From contig JALQBC010000001.1 in the NCBI GenBank assembly GCA_023375675.1, forward strand, positions 620,001 through 684,000: a DNA stretch of 64,000 nucleotides, given 5' to 3'. Source of the stretch: Cytospora piceicola (lineage: Eukaryota; Ascomycota; Sordariomycetes; Diaporthales; Cytosporaceae). The position numbers and the translations under genes are program-made. The number at the start of each line of letters is the position of its first letter. Positions within the stretch are counted from its first letter, which is position 1. Under the pieces are notes generated by a model. It was not told where the DNA came from, made no database searches, and worked only from the letters and a program-made list of their open reading frames with translations. Of this stretch, positions 12,197 through 24,538 are shown piece by piece.

Positions 12197-15100
12197 ATGT
12201 CCGATCACGAAGAGAACGCCGTCCGGCCTCCAGTCCCTCCCACCAGCATCAAGGAGGACAAGGAGGACAAGGACGACTCTGCTGCCGACTCTGACAAGGA
12301 AATGGTACGGGACACCCTGGCGCGTCTGCCGAGCACGATCCCCCAACCTCGAACATCACCATCACCGCATCTTGGTTGCGGCCCCTAGTTACACACCGAC
12401 GTTTACCGTCACACGACAGGACACGGGGCAGCCCCCAATCTAAATCCATCACACCACATGAAGCCCCGGGCTCCCTAGGGGAAATTACATGTTGCTAACG
12501 TTGCCGACCACTTGACAGGATACTTTCGAAGACGCCCAAGACACTGCGACCACAGAGAACTCTTCTGTTCGATCATTGACCCGAAGAACATCCTCCAACC
12601 CGAGGCCTCAGAGCACCGAGAAGCCGACGATCGAGGGGGTCGACTTGGCCGAGAAGGACGAGTCCGAGGAAGAGCAGAAGAAGCCCGACCCGGTCGAGGT
12701 CAAGCCCGAATCCGTACACGAGCCTGCGCCCGAGCCCGGGTCCGAGGCAGAGGCAGACAGCAAGGACGGCTTTGTCGACGTCGAAACCACAACAATAGGG
12801 GACGAAAATGAGGCACCCATAGCACAACCACGAAAGCCCTCTGTTGCACCGAGCCAGCGCCTGTCTGTGGCATCAAACAGTCAACTCGACACCGTCAGTT
12901 TGGATGACGACACCCCCGCAAAACCTAAAGGTCCGTGATTCGGTTGAGCTGCTATCCCAAAGCGAGACTTGCTAACAGCACGCAGACGCAGAAGAAGAGA
13001 AGGTCAAGATGAGCCCCAGCGAGGATGAGCCCAAGAAGACGATATCCCTGAGCAGTCTAACGAATTCCCTCCCTCCAATGCCTTGGACACCCGGGGCACA
13101 AAGCTCATCCACCAAGAATCCCGCCACACCCCCAGCTACAGCCCCGGCACCCGCCTCTCCGGAGGCTCCTGCTGTCCAACCAGCACAGGCTCCCGCTCCC
13201 GCGCCCGCTCCCACTCGAAAGCTCGCTAGTGCTTTCTCATGGCTGTCCAGGAGCTCTTCCAAGGACCTGACGAACACGTCACCGCCGCCCGTTATATCCC
13301 CTAGGAGGAATACTGACAGCTCCGTGACAACCCTGACTAGCAATCCGGAGATGATGCTCGGCAGGTTGGAAGAGGAAGGCGGGATCAATGGCGTAAAGGG
13401 GAACGTGCGGAATAGTCTGAAGGACCGCTTCAAGGCCATGAGGATGAGAGAGGAGGCTGGGATTACTAGTCTTCCCGATGATGGTGATAGCAACGGCATC
13501 GCCAACCTGGTCAACAAGGGTCCTAATGGGCTAGTAGCTACGCCGATAGAAGAGAAGGACCAGCCCCCGCTGTCACCCAATCCATCAGCCGCCCACCTGG
13601 CCCCTGGGACTGCGTCTGGAACGGCAGCTGGCCCTTCGACGCTGTCCGACACGCCAGTGGACTGGGACCTGTGGCAATCTGTCGTCTACGAGGGACCCGT
13701 TGCCGTTGCCAAGACGAGCGCAGAGGAGCTGAACCGGGCCATTGCGACCGGTATACCGAGTGCTATCCGGGGCGTCATATGGCAGGTCCTGGCGCAGAGC
13801 CAGAGCGAGGAACTCGACGCCGTCTACCGAGAGCTTGTAGTTAGGGGCACAAGCAAGGAGAAGGATCGGAGCAGTAACGGCTCGCTCCCGGCCGGTAGCA
13901 ACAGCAACAGCGTCCATTCATCGGCATCGTCGGTACATTCCGGCAACTCTGCGTCCAACGGCGCGCCGTCCCCTCCGGCGAAGGATGAAAGTGAAGCCTA
14001 CCTCAAAGCGCAGCAGGCGGCGGAGGCTGACCGGCTGAAGAAGAAGAAGGAAGATGTGGAGAAGATCGAGAGGTTGGAGAAGACTATCCGGAGGGACCTC
14101 GGGGCTCGGACGGCCTACTCCAAGTTTGCTGCCGCTCAGGGACTTCAAGAGGGTCTTTACGGTGTCTGCAAGGCGTATGCCCTATTTGATGAGGAGGTCG
14201 GGTATGCCCAGGGCATGAACTTCCTCATCATGCCCCTTTTGTTCAATGTGAGTCTTGCCGAAAAGGCCTTGAATTGTGCTTAGAAGGAAGGGTTGCTAAC
14301 GAAGTTATAGATGTCCGAGGAAGAAGCGTTTTGCCTTCTCGTGCGTTTGATGAACCAGTACCATCTCCGTGACCTTTTCATCCAGGACATGCCGGGCCTA
14401 CACATGCATCTGTTCCAATTCGAGCGGTTGCTCGAAGATACCGAGCCTGCCCTATACTGCCATCTAAGACGGAGAGGAATCTCACCGCACCTCTACGCCA
14501 CACAGTGGTTCCTGACCCTCTTCTCATACCGCTTCCCATTACAACTGGTCCTTCGGATCTACGACTTGATCTTTTCCGAGGGTCTGTCTGCTATCCTCAG
14601 ATTCGGCATTGTCCTGATGCAAAAGAATTCCGAAAAGCTTCTGTCCATGACCGACATGTCTCAATTGACGACCTACCTGAGAGACCGGCTATTCGACGTG
14701 TACATTGAGTCGACCCCAAGCGCCAACAGCATTCTGGAAAACGGCTTCTTCGGCAGCTCCACATCTAGCATGGACAAGGAGGTATACCGGGCCGACCAGC
14801 TCGTCCACGACGCGTGCGAGGTCAAGATCACCCCCGAGATCCTCAAGTTCTACCGAACCGAGTGGGAAGAGAAGACGAAGGCCGAAAAGGAGCAGCAGCT
14901 CGAGATCGAGACCCTGCGGTCGCAGAACACCAGCTACTCGGCCAAGGTGCGCAAGCTGGAGGACAGGCTGCAGGCCGTCGACCGCGAGCAGGCGGACCTG
15001 GCGACGGAGCTGGTGCACACCAAGGTCGAGAACGAGGAGCTCAAGGACCAGAACGAGTCGCTGATCGGGCAGGTCCGGGAGCTCAAGATCGTGATCGAGA

Positions 15101-15393
15101 GGCAGCCCGCCGACTTCGAGGACCAGTGGAAGCTGGAGAGGGACGCGCTCATCGAGAGGAACCAGAGGGTGCACGAGGAGAACGAGAAGGTGGAGAAGGA
15201 GATGGCCGAGCTGGAGGAGCAGCTGGTGCAGACCAAGATGCAGTATGCCGAGGTGAGTTGCCACTACTACTACTACCACCACGTTGTTCCCCAATGCCTG
15301 AGTGGCCATTTGCTGACAAACCCGCACTAGATAAATTCCCAACACGAGACTCTTCTCAGGAAGTGGAACGACCTCAAGCGAACATTCGCGTAG
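12197..15393 (+). CDS. gyp5: TBC-domain Rab GTPase-activating protein, Gyp5/EVI5 type
   Basis: Predicted GAP for Ypt1/Sec4-type Rab GTPases acting in Golgi and polarised exocytic traffic. Exons: 12197-12304, 12519-12930, 12986-14247, 14311-15252, 15331-15393, giving 928 aa. Phases match at all four introns, and clear branch sites (gctaac) lie in the first three. Residues 1-425 are disordered and rich in Glu, Pro and Ser. The TBC domain runs from about 429 (GIPSAIRGVIW) to 720 and includes EVGYAQGMNF, the glutamine-finger motif, and YATQWFLTLF. A Ser/Asn-rich loop of about 70 residues sits inside the TBC domain before its second motif. Residues about 775-915 form a long charged coiled coil, as in EVI5 and Gyp5. 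The arginine-finger motif reads IRRDLGART, one residue longer than the usual IxxDxxRT. The first intron (214 nt) is the longest; its donor is gtacgg. Confidence 0.93.
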
Positions 15394-17019
15394 AGAGGGT
15401 TGGTGGACGACGAAGAATGAGCATGAGCATGTGTATGATGTGGACATTAGAAAGTACAGTACAAACACAGGTCTGGAGTATCTGATCCAGTCGGGCCGGG
15501 GAAGAAAAGGCTTTTCAAGAAACCTGAAGGTCAAAGCGAAGGCGATGCGGTGTAAAACATCTGGTCTCCTTTTTCCCACTACCCACTACCATTCCAGGGT
15601 TTCATAAGATAAGAACTCTCGGGCGCCCGAGGCCATCGCCGGCGCCCATGGCGTTCCAAGCAAGTGTATAGTAAAGCAACGCAAGGCAGAGCAGAGCAGA
15701 GCAGAGCAGAAGCAATTATGGAGGGAGATATGAGATGCGCGCACACACGCACACACACACACACACAAACACAAAACACCCCTTGGAAAAGGGAGATTAA
15801 AACAAAAAAAAAAAGAACCCCCCATTCGATATCCCATGAGCGGTGCGTGATGGTTGATAAGTGAGTGGTGGGTGATGCTACGGTTTTGATTGGAGCAATC
15901 GACTCCAGACTTGGTTTGGAAGCATGGGGAGTGTAACTATTGTCTAAACACCAACAGCAGTCCAATAAAACCCTAAACTCAAGTCTGTATCAAGGAGATG
16001 ACAAGTAGCCATGGCCCTCTTCCAGTGTGCTTGCTTTGCGCCCCTGTGAGATAGCACCGTCTAGCCTGGACAGGTCCAACATGTGTAGGTAGTGTGAAAC
16101 GAACATACAGCTGGCCGAGGAGACAAAACGCCTGCTTTCACTGAGCAAGGGCGTATGAATCAACGTGCTGGATGTCTAAAGTTTGCTGCTATCCTCGAGA
16201 GCCGGAGCGAGGCCAGACGGAATAGCAATATACCAACAGAACACTGTTCCCATTGAACGGCTCCGAATTGCCTACTGTGGCAAGAGGCATGTCCTACATC
16301 CAGTGGTGGTCATGCCAGCGATGGTACAGCAAAGTCGTCTACCATGGCATTTTTGGGCAGAGAAGGTGTGTGGAGGTGAAAGGGTGGGTTCTCGGGTAGG
16401 GACCGAGCCGAAATATTGATCCTGTCTACAGAATTTTCCAACCTATTTTTTTAATTTTCTGCTCTGGGGTAGCGGTGACCGTTGCGGTCTCTACGCCTGC
16501 CATGTGCTTCTCTGCCCGTCGTTTTACCCCCCCGTCGAGGCAATTTGACTTGGCCGGTATGGACAGTACAGCAAAAGAAACATTTCGATAGCCTGAGCCC
16601 GACAATACTACTGTTTTGGTTTCTCACGCGTGCTTTTCGAATCAATTGGTCGTCTTCTCCGTGGAAAGTTCGTCGCAAGCCATATTACATATCACGAGAT
16701 TGGACCAAAGTTCAGCAGGATGGACCGGATGTTCATTGCGCATGAGGCAGTTCTTCCTTTTGTTTTTGATTGTTCCCTTTTCCCTTGTCCCAATGCTGCG
16801 ACGAACCTGAAGAATAACGACCAAATGGGCATCTCATTAGCTGGAGAAAAAACACAGCCAAAGCCACCGATTTCATATGAAAGGCAGCCAATCCGTAGAA
16901 CACCGATTCCGATTTTGCCTGGTGAGGGGTCCTATCCCCTCTCGCTAGACTATCATCATTCCATCCTGCTTGCTTCCTCCGCCGCGTCGCGGCACCCCCT
17001 CCTACACCGTCACCATCCT
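15394..17019. other. intergenic between two 3' ends
   Basis: This lies between the convergent RabGAP (+) and ribosomal protein S8 (-), so it should carry both 3'UTRs. It contains an agagc-type short repeat (about 15690-15710) and a CA/AC dinucleotide tract (about 15743-15772) followed by an A-run. No coding remnant was recognised. Confidence 0.55.
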
Positions 17020-17745
17020 CTACTTGTGGAGCTTGCGCTGGTAGAAGGCGAGCTCCTCACCCTCGAGGATGTATCCGTCGGAGCGGCCGGACTGGCCGGG
17101 CCTGGAGGCGATGACAGCGTACAGGCGACCAGCCTCGAACTGCTTCTCGAGAGCGGCGTCGACCTTGCCGTGGGTGGCAAAGCGGGTGGCCTGCTTCTTC
17201 TCGATGGACTTGCTCTTCTTGACGGGCTCCTCCTCCTTGCCGGACTTCTGCTGGCGTCTACGGCCGATGGGCTGGCCGTAGTGGGCCTCGTACCACTGAC
17301 GGAAGGGGGCGGCGTCGATCTGGACGACGGCGGACTTGGTCAGGGTGTTGGTGCGGACCAGCTCGTTGTTGGAGGGGTGGTAGGCGACGACGATGACACG
17401 GGTCTTGCGGGTGCAGCCCTCGGAGGCCCAGGCGAAGTTACCGGAGTCGAGGCGCAGGGCACGGTACTTGTGGTTGCCGCCGCGGGTGCGGACGGTGTGG
17501 ATGCGCTTGGCACCGATACGGGTCTGGGCCGGCTGGCGACCGAGCTCGAAAGCGCGCTTCTTCCCTGTTGACAAAGGTCAGAACGTATGTCCCGGAGGGT
17601 ATCTTCTTGGGTCACAAGAGACAGAGCTCCGAAAGCGATACGGGCTTTCGTTTATTCATGTGTATATCGGAGAGAACGCACTGTAGTAGGCACGCTTGGC
17701 ACCGGTGGCGGAGCGCTTGTGGCGAGAGTCTCTTGAAATACCCAT
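17020..17745 (-). CDS. rps8: 40S ribosomal protein S8 (eS8)
   Basis: Structural protein of the small cytosolic ribosomal subunit. Coding exons on the minus strand are 17682-17745 ([21 protein letters not shown]) and 17020-17564, joined across a 117-nt intron through an Arg codon to give the canonical [15 protein letters not shown] run. The 202 aa match the usual eS8 length. The family signatures [19 protein letters not shown] and the Lys-rich internal loop (about 125-145) are present. Codon use is strongly biased toward C-ending codons, as expected for a highly expressed gene. The leader appears to contain a further intron (see separate entry). The start is fixed by the universally conserved MGISRDS N-terminus. 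Confidence 0.97.
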
Positions 17746-17756
17746 GATTGCGGTTT

Positions 17757-17942
17757 CTGTTATGGGTGACGGGACCCAAGACGTTAGTGAAGGTATTCAC
17801 AGATTGAGGTAGGGACAGACAGTTGGCTGGCTGAAGGGATCTCTCGAGGAGATTCTCTCTTCTCCATAGAACCGCTGAGGTAGACCTGTTTGGAAAGATC
17901 CAAATGAGATCTTGAGGGTTGATTCCTCTCGTTCGAACGTAC
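17757..17942 (-). other. probable 5'UTR intron of rps8
   Basis: On the minus strand, a strong donor (catcag/gtacgt) at 17942 pairs with an acceptor (cccataacag) ending at 17757, 12 nt before the S8 start codon. The 186-nt candidate has no coding content. Leader introns are common in fungal ribosomal-protein genes. This is inferred from splice consensus only; RNA evidence is needed. Confidence 0.5.
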
Positions 17943-18908
17943 CTGATGAGTTATTGAATCACCAGTGCAATCGTTGTTGGAATAGTTGGTCGTCGGCTCG
18001 TCGGAGGGTGTGAGGTCTGGCAAGAAAGTGCAAATTGTAAAAATCGGTTGAAGATGGGTCCTGGCTGTGGGATGTTACAGGGCGGTCAGGATTGGCAGAA
18101 CCGTAGCGTCGCACGTGACCCTACACATGACACCCTTCGACTTCACCCGTCCATTTGGGGGCGAGCGGGAACGAGTCTAGCGGCGGCAGCAAAAGCTGAA
18201 CATACCCAGTCAGCTGATTGAAGTAACTAAGTTATACACTGGGAATTGGCGCCTTTCCAGACGCCTGATATAGTGATGGAATTCCCTCGGTCAATGCTGG
18301 CGGTACGGTCTAGATAGAGTTTGACAACACCTGCATGAAGAAGAAGGATGCAGGCCAGTGATGGTACTATATTATACAGATTCTAACCGTTTTTCTTCCG
18401 GCAACTTGTCGCACGCCCCGCTGAAGCTCATTGATAAGGATGAAACTTGCTTTTGTTACATTGTTTTGTATTGTGATGCAATCCGTCCAAATCTGATGAT
18501 GTTGCCCTGGTCGAAATCCTCAAAAAAGCTGATCTAAAATCCAGTACGGAAACATGCATGTCTTTTGCCGAGACCCTCCCCTACGTCGCCGTCGTACGAC
18601 GACGTATCATGTGTCAACCTCAAGAGACGCCTAAGTGGTGTGTCGGCCGGAACAGCAAAGACTGTAGAGGAGAAGGACCGTAGACGGCTCCTGGGCTGTC
18701 CTCCAATGTATATTATCACATTATTCGAACAGCTCTTGATTCTTTTGACCTCGCCAGATGTTGCCCTCTCTTTCATGGGTCGAAGGAAACCAAAAATAAC
18801 AAAAACGCCTAGTCCGTCATTGAAAATGCCTACTATATGCAGTCCGAACCTCCCTTTATGCTACTTCAAAATGATGCAATCTTTTTCTTATGTTCGTTGT
18901 CGTAAGTT
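17943..18908. promoter_or_regulatory. rps8 upstream region plus sog2 3' flank
   Basis: This spacer carries the rps8 promoter on its left side and the 3' flank of the Sog2 gene on its right. A palindromic CACGTG E-box followed by AC lies at 18112-18117, about 170 bp upstream of the inferred S8 leader. Whether a bHLH or Cbf1-like factor binds it is unknown. No gene was recognised, although an open frame from about 18565 runs into the antisense of sog2. Confidence 0.35.
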
Positions 18909-21900
18909 TCATAGGGCAACCCTGCGATCGTGGTTCAGTCGAATCGGCAAGGGCGCGCCATATGGCGCCGGGCCCGGGTTCATCAGGCCCGGGTTCATCA
19001 GGCCCGGGTTCATCGGGCCTGGCGTCATAAGATCGTCGTTAGACGATGTGGTGCTGTTGATAGAGCTGAGACTCGAGTGTCCTGATGCACTTGACATGGT
19101 CCCGTTACGGGAGGCTATCGACCGTCCACCCAAGCCTCCCATGGAGATCAAAGCATCGGCCCTCTCGAAGACGCCGCCGCTAAAGGCATTCGCGAACGAT
19201 GCGCTCTGCGGGGTCGCGACCGTAGCCTGGACGGCCGGGCCCAAGGCCGCTGACTGAGGCGTCATCGGCAGTTGAGTCTGGATCGGATGGATCTGGCTTT
19301 GCGCGGACGAGAAGGAGCTGGACGCTGAGTTGATGTAGTTGTGTCCACGGAGGGCATCGGCCCAAGGCGACGCCTGTATCAGGGCAAAAGTCTCTTGGAC
19401 ACTGTGCTGTACAGGGCGAAGACGCTGTCGCGTGTCGTGCGGCAGCTGCACCTCTGGTACGTTGGTTGAGATGTCCTTCACCATCTTTCCCAATTCGGCC
19501 CATGCGTCGATGAAGTTGTTGCAGAGAACCCAGAAGCCGCCGTGAGTCCTTATGCCTGGCTCCTTAAGCTTGATAAGGGACAAACGTTTCTTGAGTGCCT
19601 CGGTAGTCTGAATGGCGTTGGTACACTTGCTGATTATGATCCTCCAGTACTGCATAACCTTCGGTGCGCCATGGATCATGGCGTTATCTAGGCAGGCTCC
19701 AAACTGGCTGTTGAGAGACGGTAGAGTCCGCATGATCCAATTGGTTGACCTTTGGAGGGACAGGAAGATCTTCTCAAACAGGCGGTCTTCTTCGGTGAAG
19801 TCTCCATTCATACCTCTACTACTGGACGATGTCCAGGACTCCCCAGACCGTGGTGTAGGTGTGATTGTCGCAGTACGCCCTGGTCCGTTGACGTACGGAC
19901 CTGGCGAGGGATTAAGGGGCACATCGGTGGCCACTCGGAGATTGCTTGGGTTGTGGACAAAGTTTCCACTGCGGGATCGGAAACCATGGCCTGGCCGCTC
20001 GGCCGTGGGAGTGACTGAGCTCTCACGAGAGTGAGGGTGGGGCCTGATGGTATCGCCCATCGTGGCCCTGTTGGCAGCCCTTCTAAAGCCAGCATCAGGA
20101 CTCGGGTTGGAAACAGTGACGCGCAATTCCATGATGCTGTTATAGAGCACCATAAGGAGTGTGCGAATGTACCGCGGGTCTCCATTCTCGATGAACATGT
20201 CAACGTTCGTTGCCAGGAGCGAGCAAACGTGTGCATACGCGTTCACCAAAGTAATGCAAGCCCTCTGCACACTTTCATTCTCCTTGGGACCAGATTCTTC
20301 CGTCTCAGTGGCTGCCTCGTGTCTTTGTATTTCCTGCTCAAGTTCCTCGACATGGACATTTGTGTTGTACAGGACAATTTCGAGGCTAGATCGCCTCGAT
20401 GTGCCATCGCTGGTGAGGTGCATCAACATTTGGACCATAGGGTGTATCTGGAAGACTGAGTAAAGAATTCCTTTTGCCGCTTCGAGAACTGGGTCGATGT
20501 ATTTAGACTCGCGCTTACGTTCAGGCAGAACCGAAAGCCGTCGCACATAGATCGGGCGTTGAAGGAAGGGCTCTGCGGGGCTGGCAGGGCTTCTGGCAGG
20601 CAGGCTATTACCGTTCGTACCTTGCATGGCCGATCCGTGACTGAGGCCACGATAGTGGCTAAAAAGATTATTTGCCTGCGTCTCATCTAAGGTGCCCAAT
20701 TCTTGGGCTCGCTTGGATACAGATGCCATGCGCCGCTGGCGGTCGACGGGGTACTGGCTACGAGGTTGGAGTAGCGTCTCTGAATTGCTCCGGACGCGTT
20801 CGTTGACATTTCCAATAGTTAAAGGCATGACGCCTGGTCGACGGATCGCCGCGTTCTGTTGAGAGAGGCCGCGGTAGTGTGATCGCGTGGGAATTGGCGG
20901 TGGTCGCATTGCGGTGTTTGGTGAACGCAAGTCTGGTACGTCGGTCCCGTTGACTTTGATGGGAAATCGCCCGGTCGCAACGCGTTTGACAGGATGGAAA
21001 CGCGGCGTCTCAACTCCCTCGGACGAGTCCTCGCCGGCAGCGGCAGCTTCTGCTTCCATGCGGTCGTTTTGCGCGTGTTGTCTCAAGAACTTTTTAATGG
21101 AAGCTGTGACTGTCAATTCCTTCACTTCCGTTTCTTTTGAGAATCCTTCGTTTGGTGGGCTGCTGGCCTGCGCCTGCAGCACTTCTTTTGGGGGAAAGAC
21201 GATTGGATTTCCATCAAGCTTGATCATTTGCAGTGAGCCCATGTCAGCTAGACAGAGGGGCAGTTCCTTGATGAAATTCTTTTGCACAGCCAGGACTTTC
21301 AACGAGGTGAGCTTTGCAATGTCTGGCGGAAGCACCTTGAGTTGATTTCGACCGAGGTCAAGGATCTCGAGTGATTGCAGGTCACATAACTGCGAGGCAG
21401 GTCAGACATGACTCTCACCAATATCGGGGACGAAGCAATGCCAAGGAAGGTCAATTACCGGTAGTGGAAACTCGCTAATCCTATTACTACGGACGTTCAG
21501 ATATCGGAGCAACGTGCATTCGGAGAATCGGGCGGGGAACGAGGAGATTTTGTTGTGAGCGAGCGCAAGCCTAAAAAAAAGCAAATATCCATGGTCAGCT
21601 GCATCCCTTGTACCATCTCCCTTGCGTCTGCGACGGATTCATCCAACATACCTCTCTAATTGATCTTTTATAATGTCGACCACCTCCTCTGGGAGCTTCT
21701 GGATGTTTTTGTGACTCAGGTCGACAGTTACGCCAGCCTTGAGCTTGCTGCTGACGGCACTGGCCTCGCCGGCCTGGCTCTCATTTTCCTCCAAGGCCTT
21801 CTTCATGGCCTCCTTCGCCAAGACAACAACTTGGGTCGCAGCAATAGGAGCCGATGCCGTGAGGCCGGAGTTCGAGGGCATTTTCCGGACGGTCTTGGGG

Positions 21901-22028
21901 ATTGGTGGCGGAGGGGGGATATTGACACCGGCAGCAACGCCAACTCGTCGCCCCTGGGCAGGGCCGCCCGGACGCCCTGGCGGCACCGGGCCTGGACCAG
22001 AAGGCCTCTCCATTATGGTCGCATTCAT
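18909..22028 (-). CDS. sog2: leucine-rich repeat RAM-network protein Sog2
   Basis: Sog2 is the LRR component of the RAM/MOR network, in which it associates with the NDR kinase Cbk1/Cot1 pathway controlling polarity and cell separation. Minus-strand exons: 21652-22028, 21459-21570, 18909-21389, giving 989 aa. Residues 1-95 are Pro/Gly-rich. LRRs run from about 98 to 230, with repeats such as LDLSHKNIQKLP-like, LALAHNKISSFP, LNVRSNRISEFP, LEILDLGRNQLKVLP and LKVLAVQKNFIKELP. Both introns interrupt this repeat array and the frame resumes exactly. The remaining residues form the Sog2 domain with Ser/Pro/Asn-rich spacers. The C-terminus holds PGLMN repeats encoded by a 15-bp tandem repeat. A second Met six codons in (22013) is an alternative start. 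Confidence 0.9.
18971..19015. repeat. 15-bp in-frame minisatellite in sog2
   Basis: Three consecutive 15-bp units (18971, 18986, 19001) of GGCCCGGGTTCATCA, the third differing only in its last base, plus a diverged partial copy. On the coding strand they specify repeats of Pro-Gly-Leu/Pro-Met-Asn near the C-terminus. The unit length is a multiple of three, so copy number can vary without a frameshift. Confidence 0.9.
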
Positions 22029-24538
22029 AGACCCAGCTCTTGCTCAGTATTGTAACGAAGACAGATGATGGAAGTGGTACCAATTTCCCGTTGGTTCGTC
22101 TGTCTCTTTATCCAACCACGAGTCCGCGCTCGAGGACTGCTGCTCGATAGGGCCCGGTACTACGGTATGTCGGATCGTACAAAAAAGGGTATGTTTAGAC
22201 CAGCTGGTTGGAATGCAGAAGTGAGGCAGGCGATGTCATGATGCCAAAGCAAAGGGGCTCAGCAGCCGATGGTCGTTGAGGGCAAGTACACAGAAGCCCA
22301 GCGGGCAACGAAGCAGTGTCGAGGTCGTTGTTTTCAGCAGCAGCAAGTGCAAGTCGTCGTGGTATGAGCCCTTCTCCGGGTTTCTTCGAATTCTTCGAAG
22401 TTGCTGGTTTGGTTGGATATAACAAGGCGTATGCGGACAGTGACGGTGTGGTTGACCTCGTTAGGTGTTTGGGCTAAATAGCGGCCGCGCTCGGAGGCTG
22501 TCAACGCCTTACAACACGGTCGTCGGATTGGTGTCAATGGGCGGAGGCAAGGATGATGTGGCCGAGTCCAAGACGGAAATAGGGGGGCCGGATGCCCAAC
22601 GTCGATATGCAAGAAATTCCTTTGTTCAGAGATGGGTGTCGTCAAGCAGCGAGCATCTCTGCTCGAATGTTGCGTCGATGTGGATGGAAAGGGGTTCAAT
22701 GTTGCATGTGGAAAGAGTGTCGGGTACCCAAAGGTGGTAACGACGCTATGTGCCTGTAGCGAGAACTAGCCGGCGCTTGGACCACTCGCCGTCCAGGCCA
22801 GGTACTTGGCTGGGTACTCTTCTTTTTAGGCCCCAAAAAACATCCAAAACATAACCCCAGAACCCCCCTAAACTCCAGGAGCCCAGCCCCCCATTCTCCG
22901 CGTGTCCGGGTATTGCCACAGCACTTGCATTTGAAAAGCGTGTAAGACAACTGGAACAGGCTAAATCCAAACATTCTCTTTGGTTCAAACCAAGGGATTG
23001 CATCATCAACTACACACCATCGCACTGAAATAGCTGCAAGGCACAGGAAGATGTCAGCCAATGCTGCCCATGTCCACGGGTCAACGGGAAGGATCTGACC
23101 GGATCTCATTCATCAGACGTGAGGCCGTTGGATCTAATATCACCGTATCGAGCCGCTATATTCATCGGAATGTTTCTTCATGACAGTTTGTACTCCAGCC
23201 ACTTGCTGCCGTGCCTTGCTGCCGTGCCTGCTCCATATATGTCGACCAAGAACATCTCAATTCTGCAGCCACTTAGACACGTTGATATTGAAAAAGGAGC
23301 GGTGTCGACTTCTAGGAACCCGGGTATGTATATCCCGATTGCGTACCAGTGAGAAGAGGGAGCCGGCGAGGCCGGTTGACACTCACCGAGACTCCACCAC
23401 ACCTATCGTCTGTTTATTGATGCAGTACCACTGCACCTCTATAATAGTCGACCAGGCCTTTCAATAATCACCGGCTCCGGAACTTGCCAGCCCATCTTGG
23501 CTTTAGATTTTCCGGTTGATTTTGTTTTTTCCTGTATGACTGCTCCTGAACTCGTGCCATCTCGTGTACCGGACCGAGTTGGGCTCCTGTAAGTCGAACG
23601 GAGTCTCATTTCTCTATGTGTATGGGAGAAAACTGGCGACTGCAATATACCAATTCTACCGTTAAATATGGTTCAAGCAATACAAGCCATGAAGCAAAAC
23701 GGCGCATCCAGTATTCGACCGGAGCAGAAGCCGACCGCCCGTTCTTCTCGATGCCGTTACGTAGTCATAATAGCATTTGAGCCTGGAAATAGACTCATCG
23801 TTGCTCCATTAAGGTACGTTATGTTCAAGGCCCCCTGGTGTATGGACCTACACTGACCTATAGCATGTATGAAATAAGATTGAGATTGATGACTGAGCAT
23901 GAGAGAAACGGGGGGTCGGTTGCTGAGTTTGACCAGACTCTTAGTATGCGGTAGAGTAAAAAGTAATGAGACTCGTAAGTGTGCGGGCCTGATGAGTGTC
24001 GTACCAACCCTTGACAAAATAAAGAAGAAGAAAAAAAGGCTATGTGATCGCCAAACCCAAAACACTTGACAATTTGTTACAACTGCCCGGATGTGACCTT
24101 GCAGCGTTTGGTACTCCTGGAGGCGGATGTCGTGGGGGTGCCCAGTGGGTCACAGCCGCCTGTAACCATGCACGGAATGGCGCTAGAATGTTCCAAGGGT
24201 TCCCACCGGGTGCAGCTTCAGGGGACCCTTGCCACCAAATTCATATCAACGACGCGACACGGGCCGAAGACGACCTGGAAACACCATGACTGAGGCATCG
24301 CCACTGCATGCTGTTCGGTTTCCTCTGCTCATGCTCCGCTAGAAATAGACATACGGACATTCAAAAAGCCCTCTTGATTCCTTATTTGCCCCCCGAGCAG
24401 AAGTGAAGTCGGATCTTATCAATAGAAGAAAATGGGTGAAGTGACTTGACAGACTCTTGGAGAGTACAGTCACGACTCGGTGGTCTGCGACGGACAACAG
24501 CCGTGGATATTCATATTTCCTGGAACTGTATTGTCAAG
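22029..24538. other. 2.5-kb stretch without a recognised gene
   Basis: This lies between the divergent sog2 (-) and RecQ helicase (+) starts. It is of mixed composition, and several open frames of up to 137 codons occur on both strands. None has a recognisable domain, and their codon use does not resemble that of neighbouring genes. It probably comprises two leaders and promoters plus unconstrained sequence. A lineage-specific gene or a non-coding RNA cannot be excluded. Confidence 0.5.

Noticed and set aside
14689..15579. 296-codon minus-strand frame under the RabGAP coiled coil
   Set aside because: The Leu/Val/Asp repeats are the complement of Glu/Lys/Gln coiled-coil codons.
15743..15772. 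CA/AC dinucleotide tract as a functional element
   Set aside because: An ordinary microsatellite in a 3' flank; nothing links it to regulation.
16630..17571. 313-codon plus-strand frame
   Set aside because: It is antisense to ribosomal protein S8, with low-complexity Leu/Gly composition produced by that gene's codon bias.
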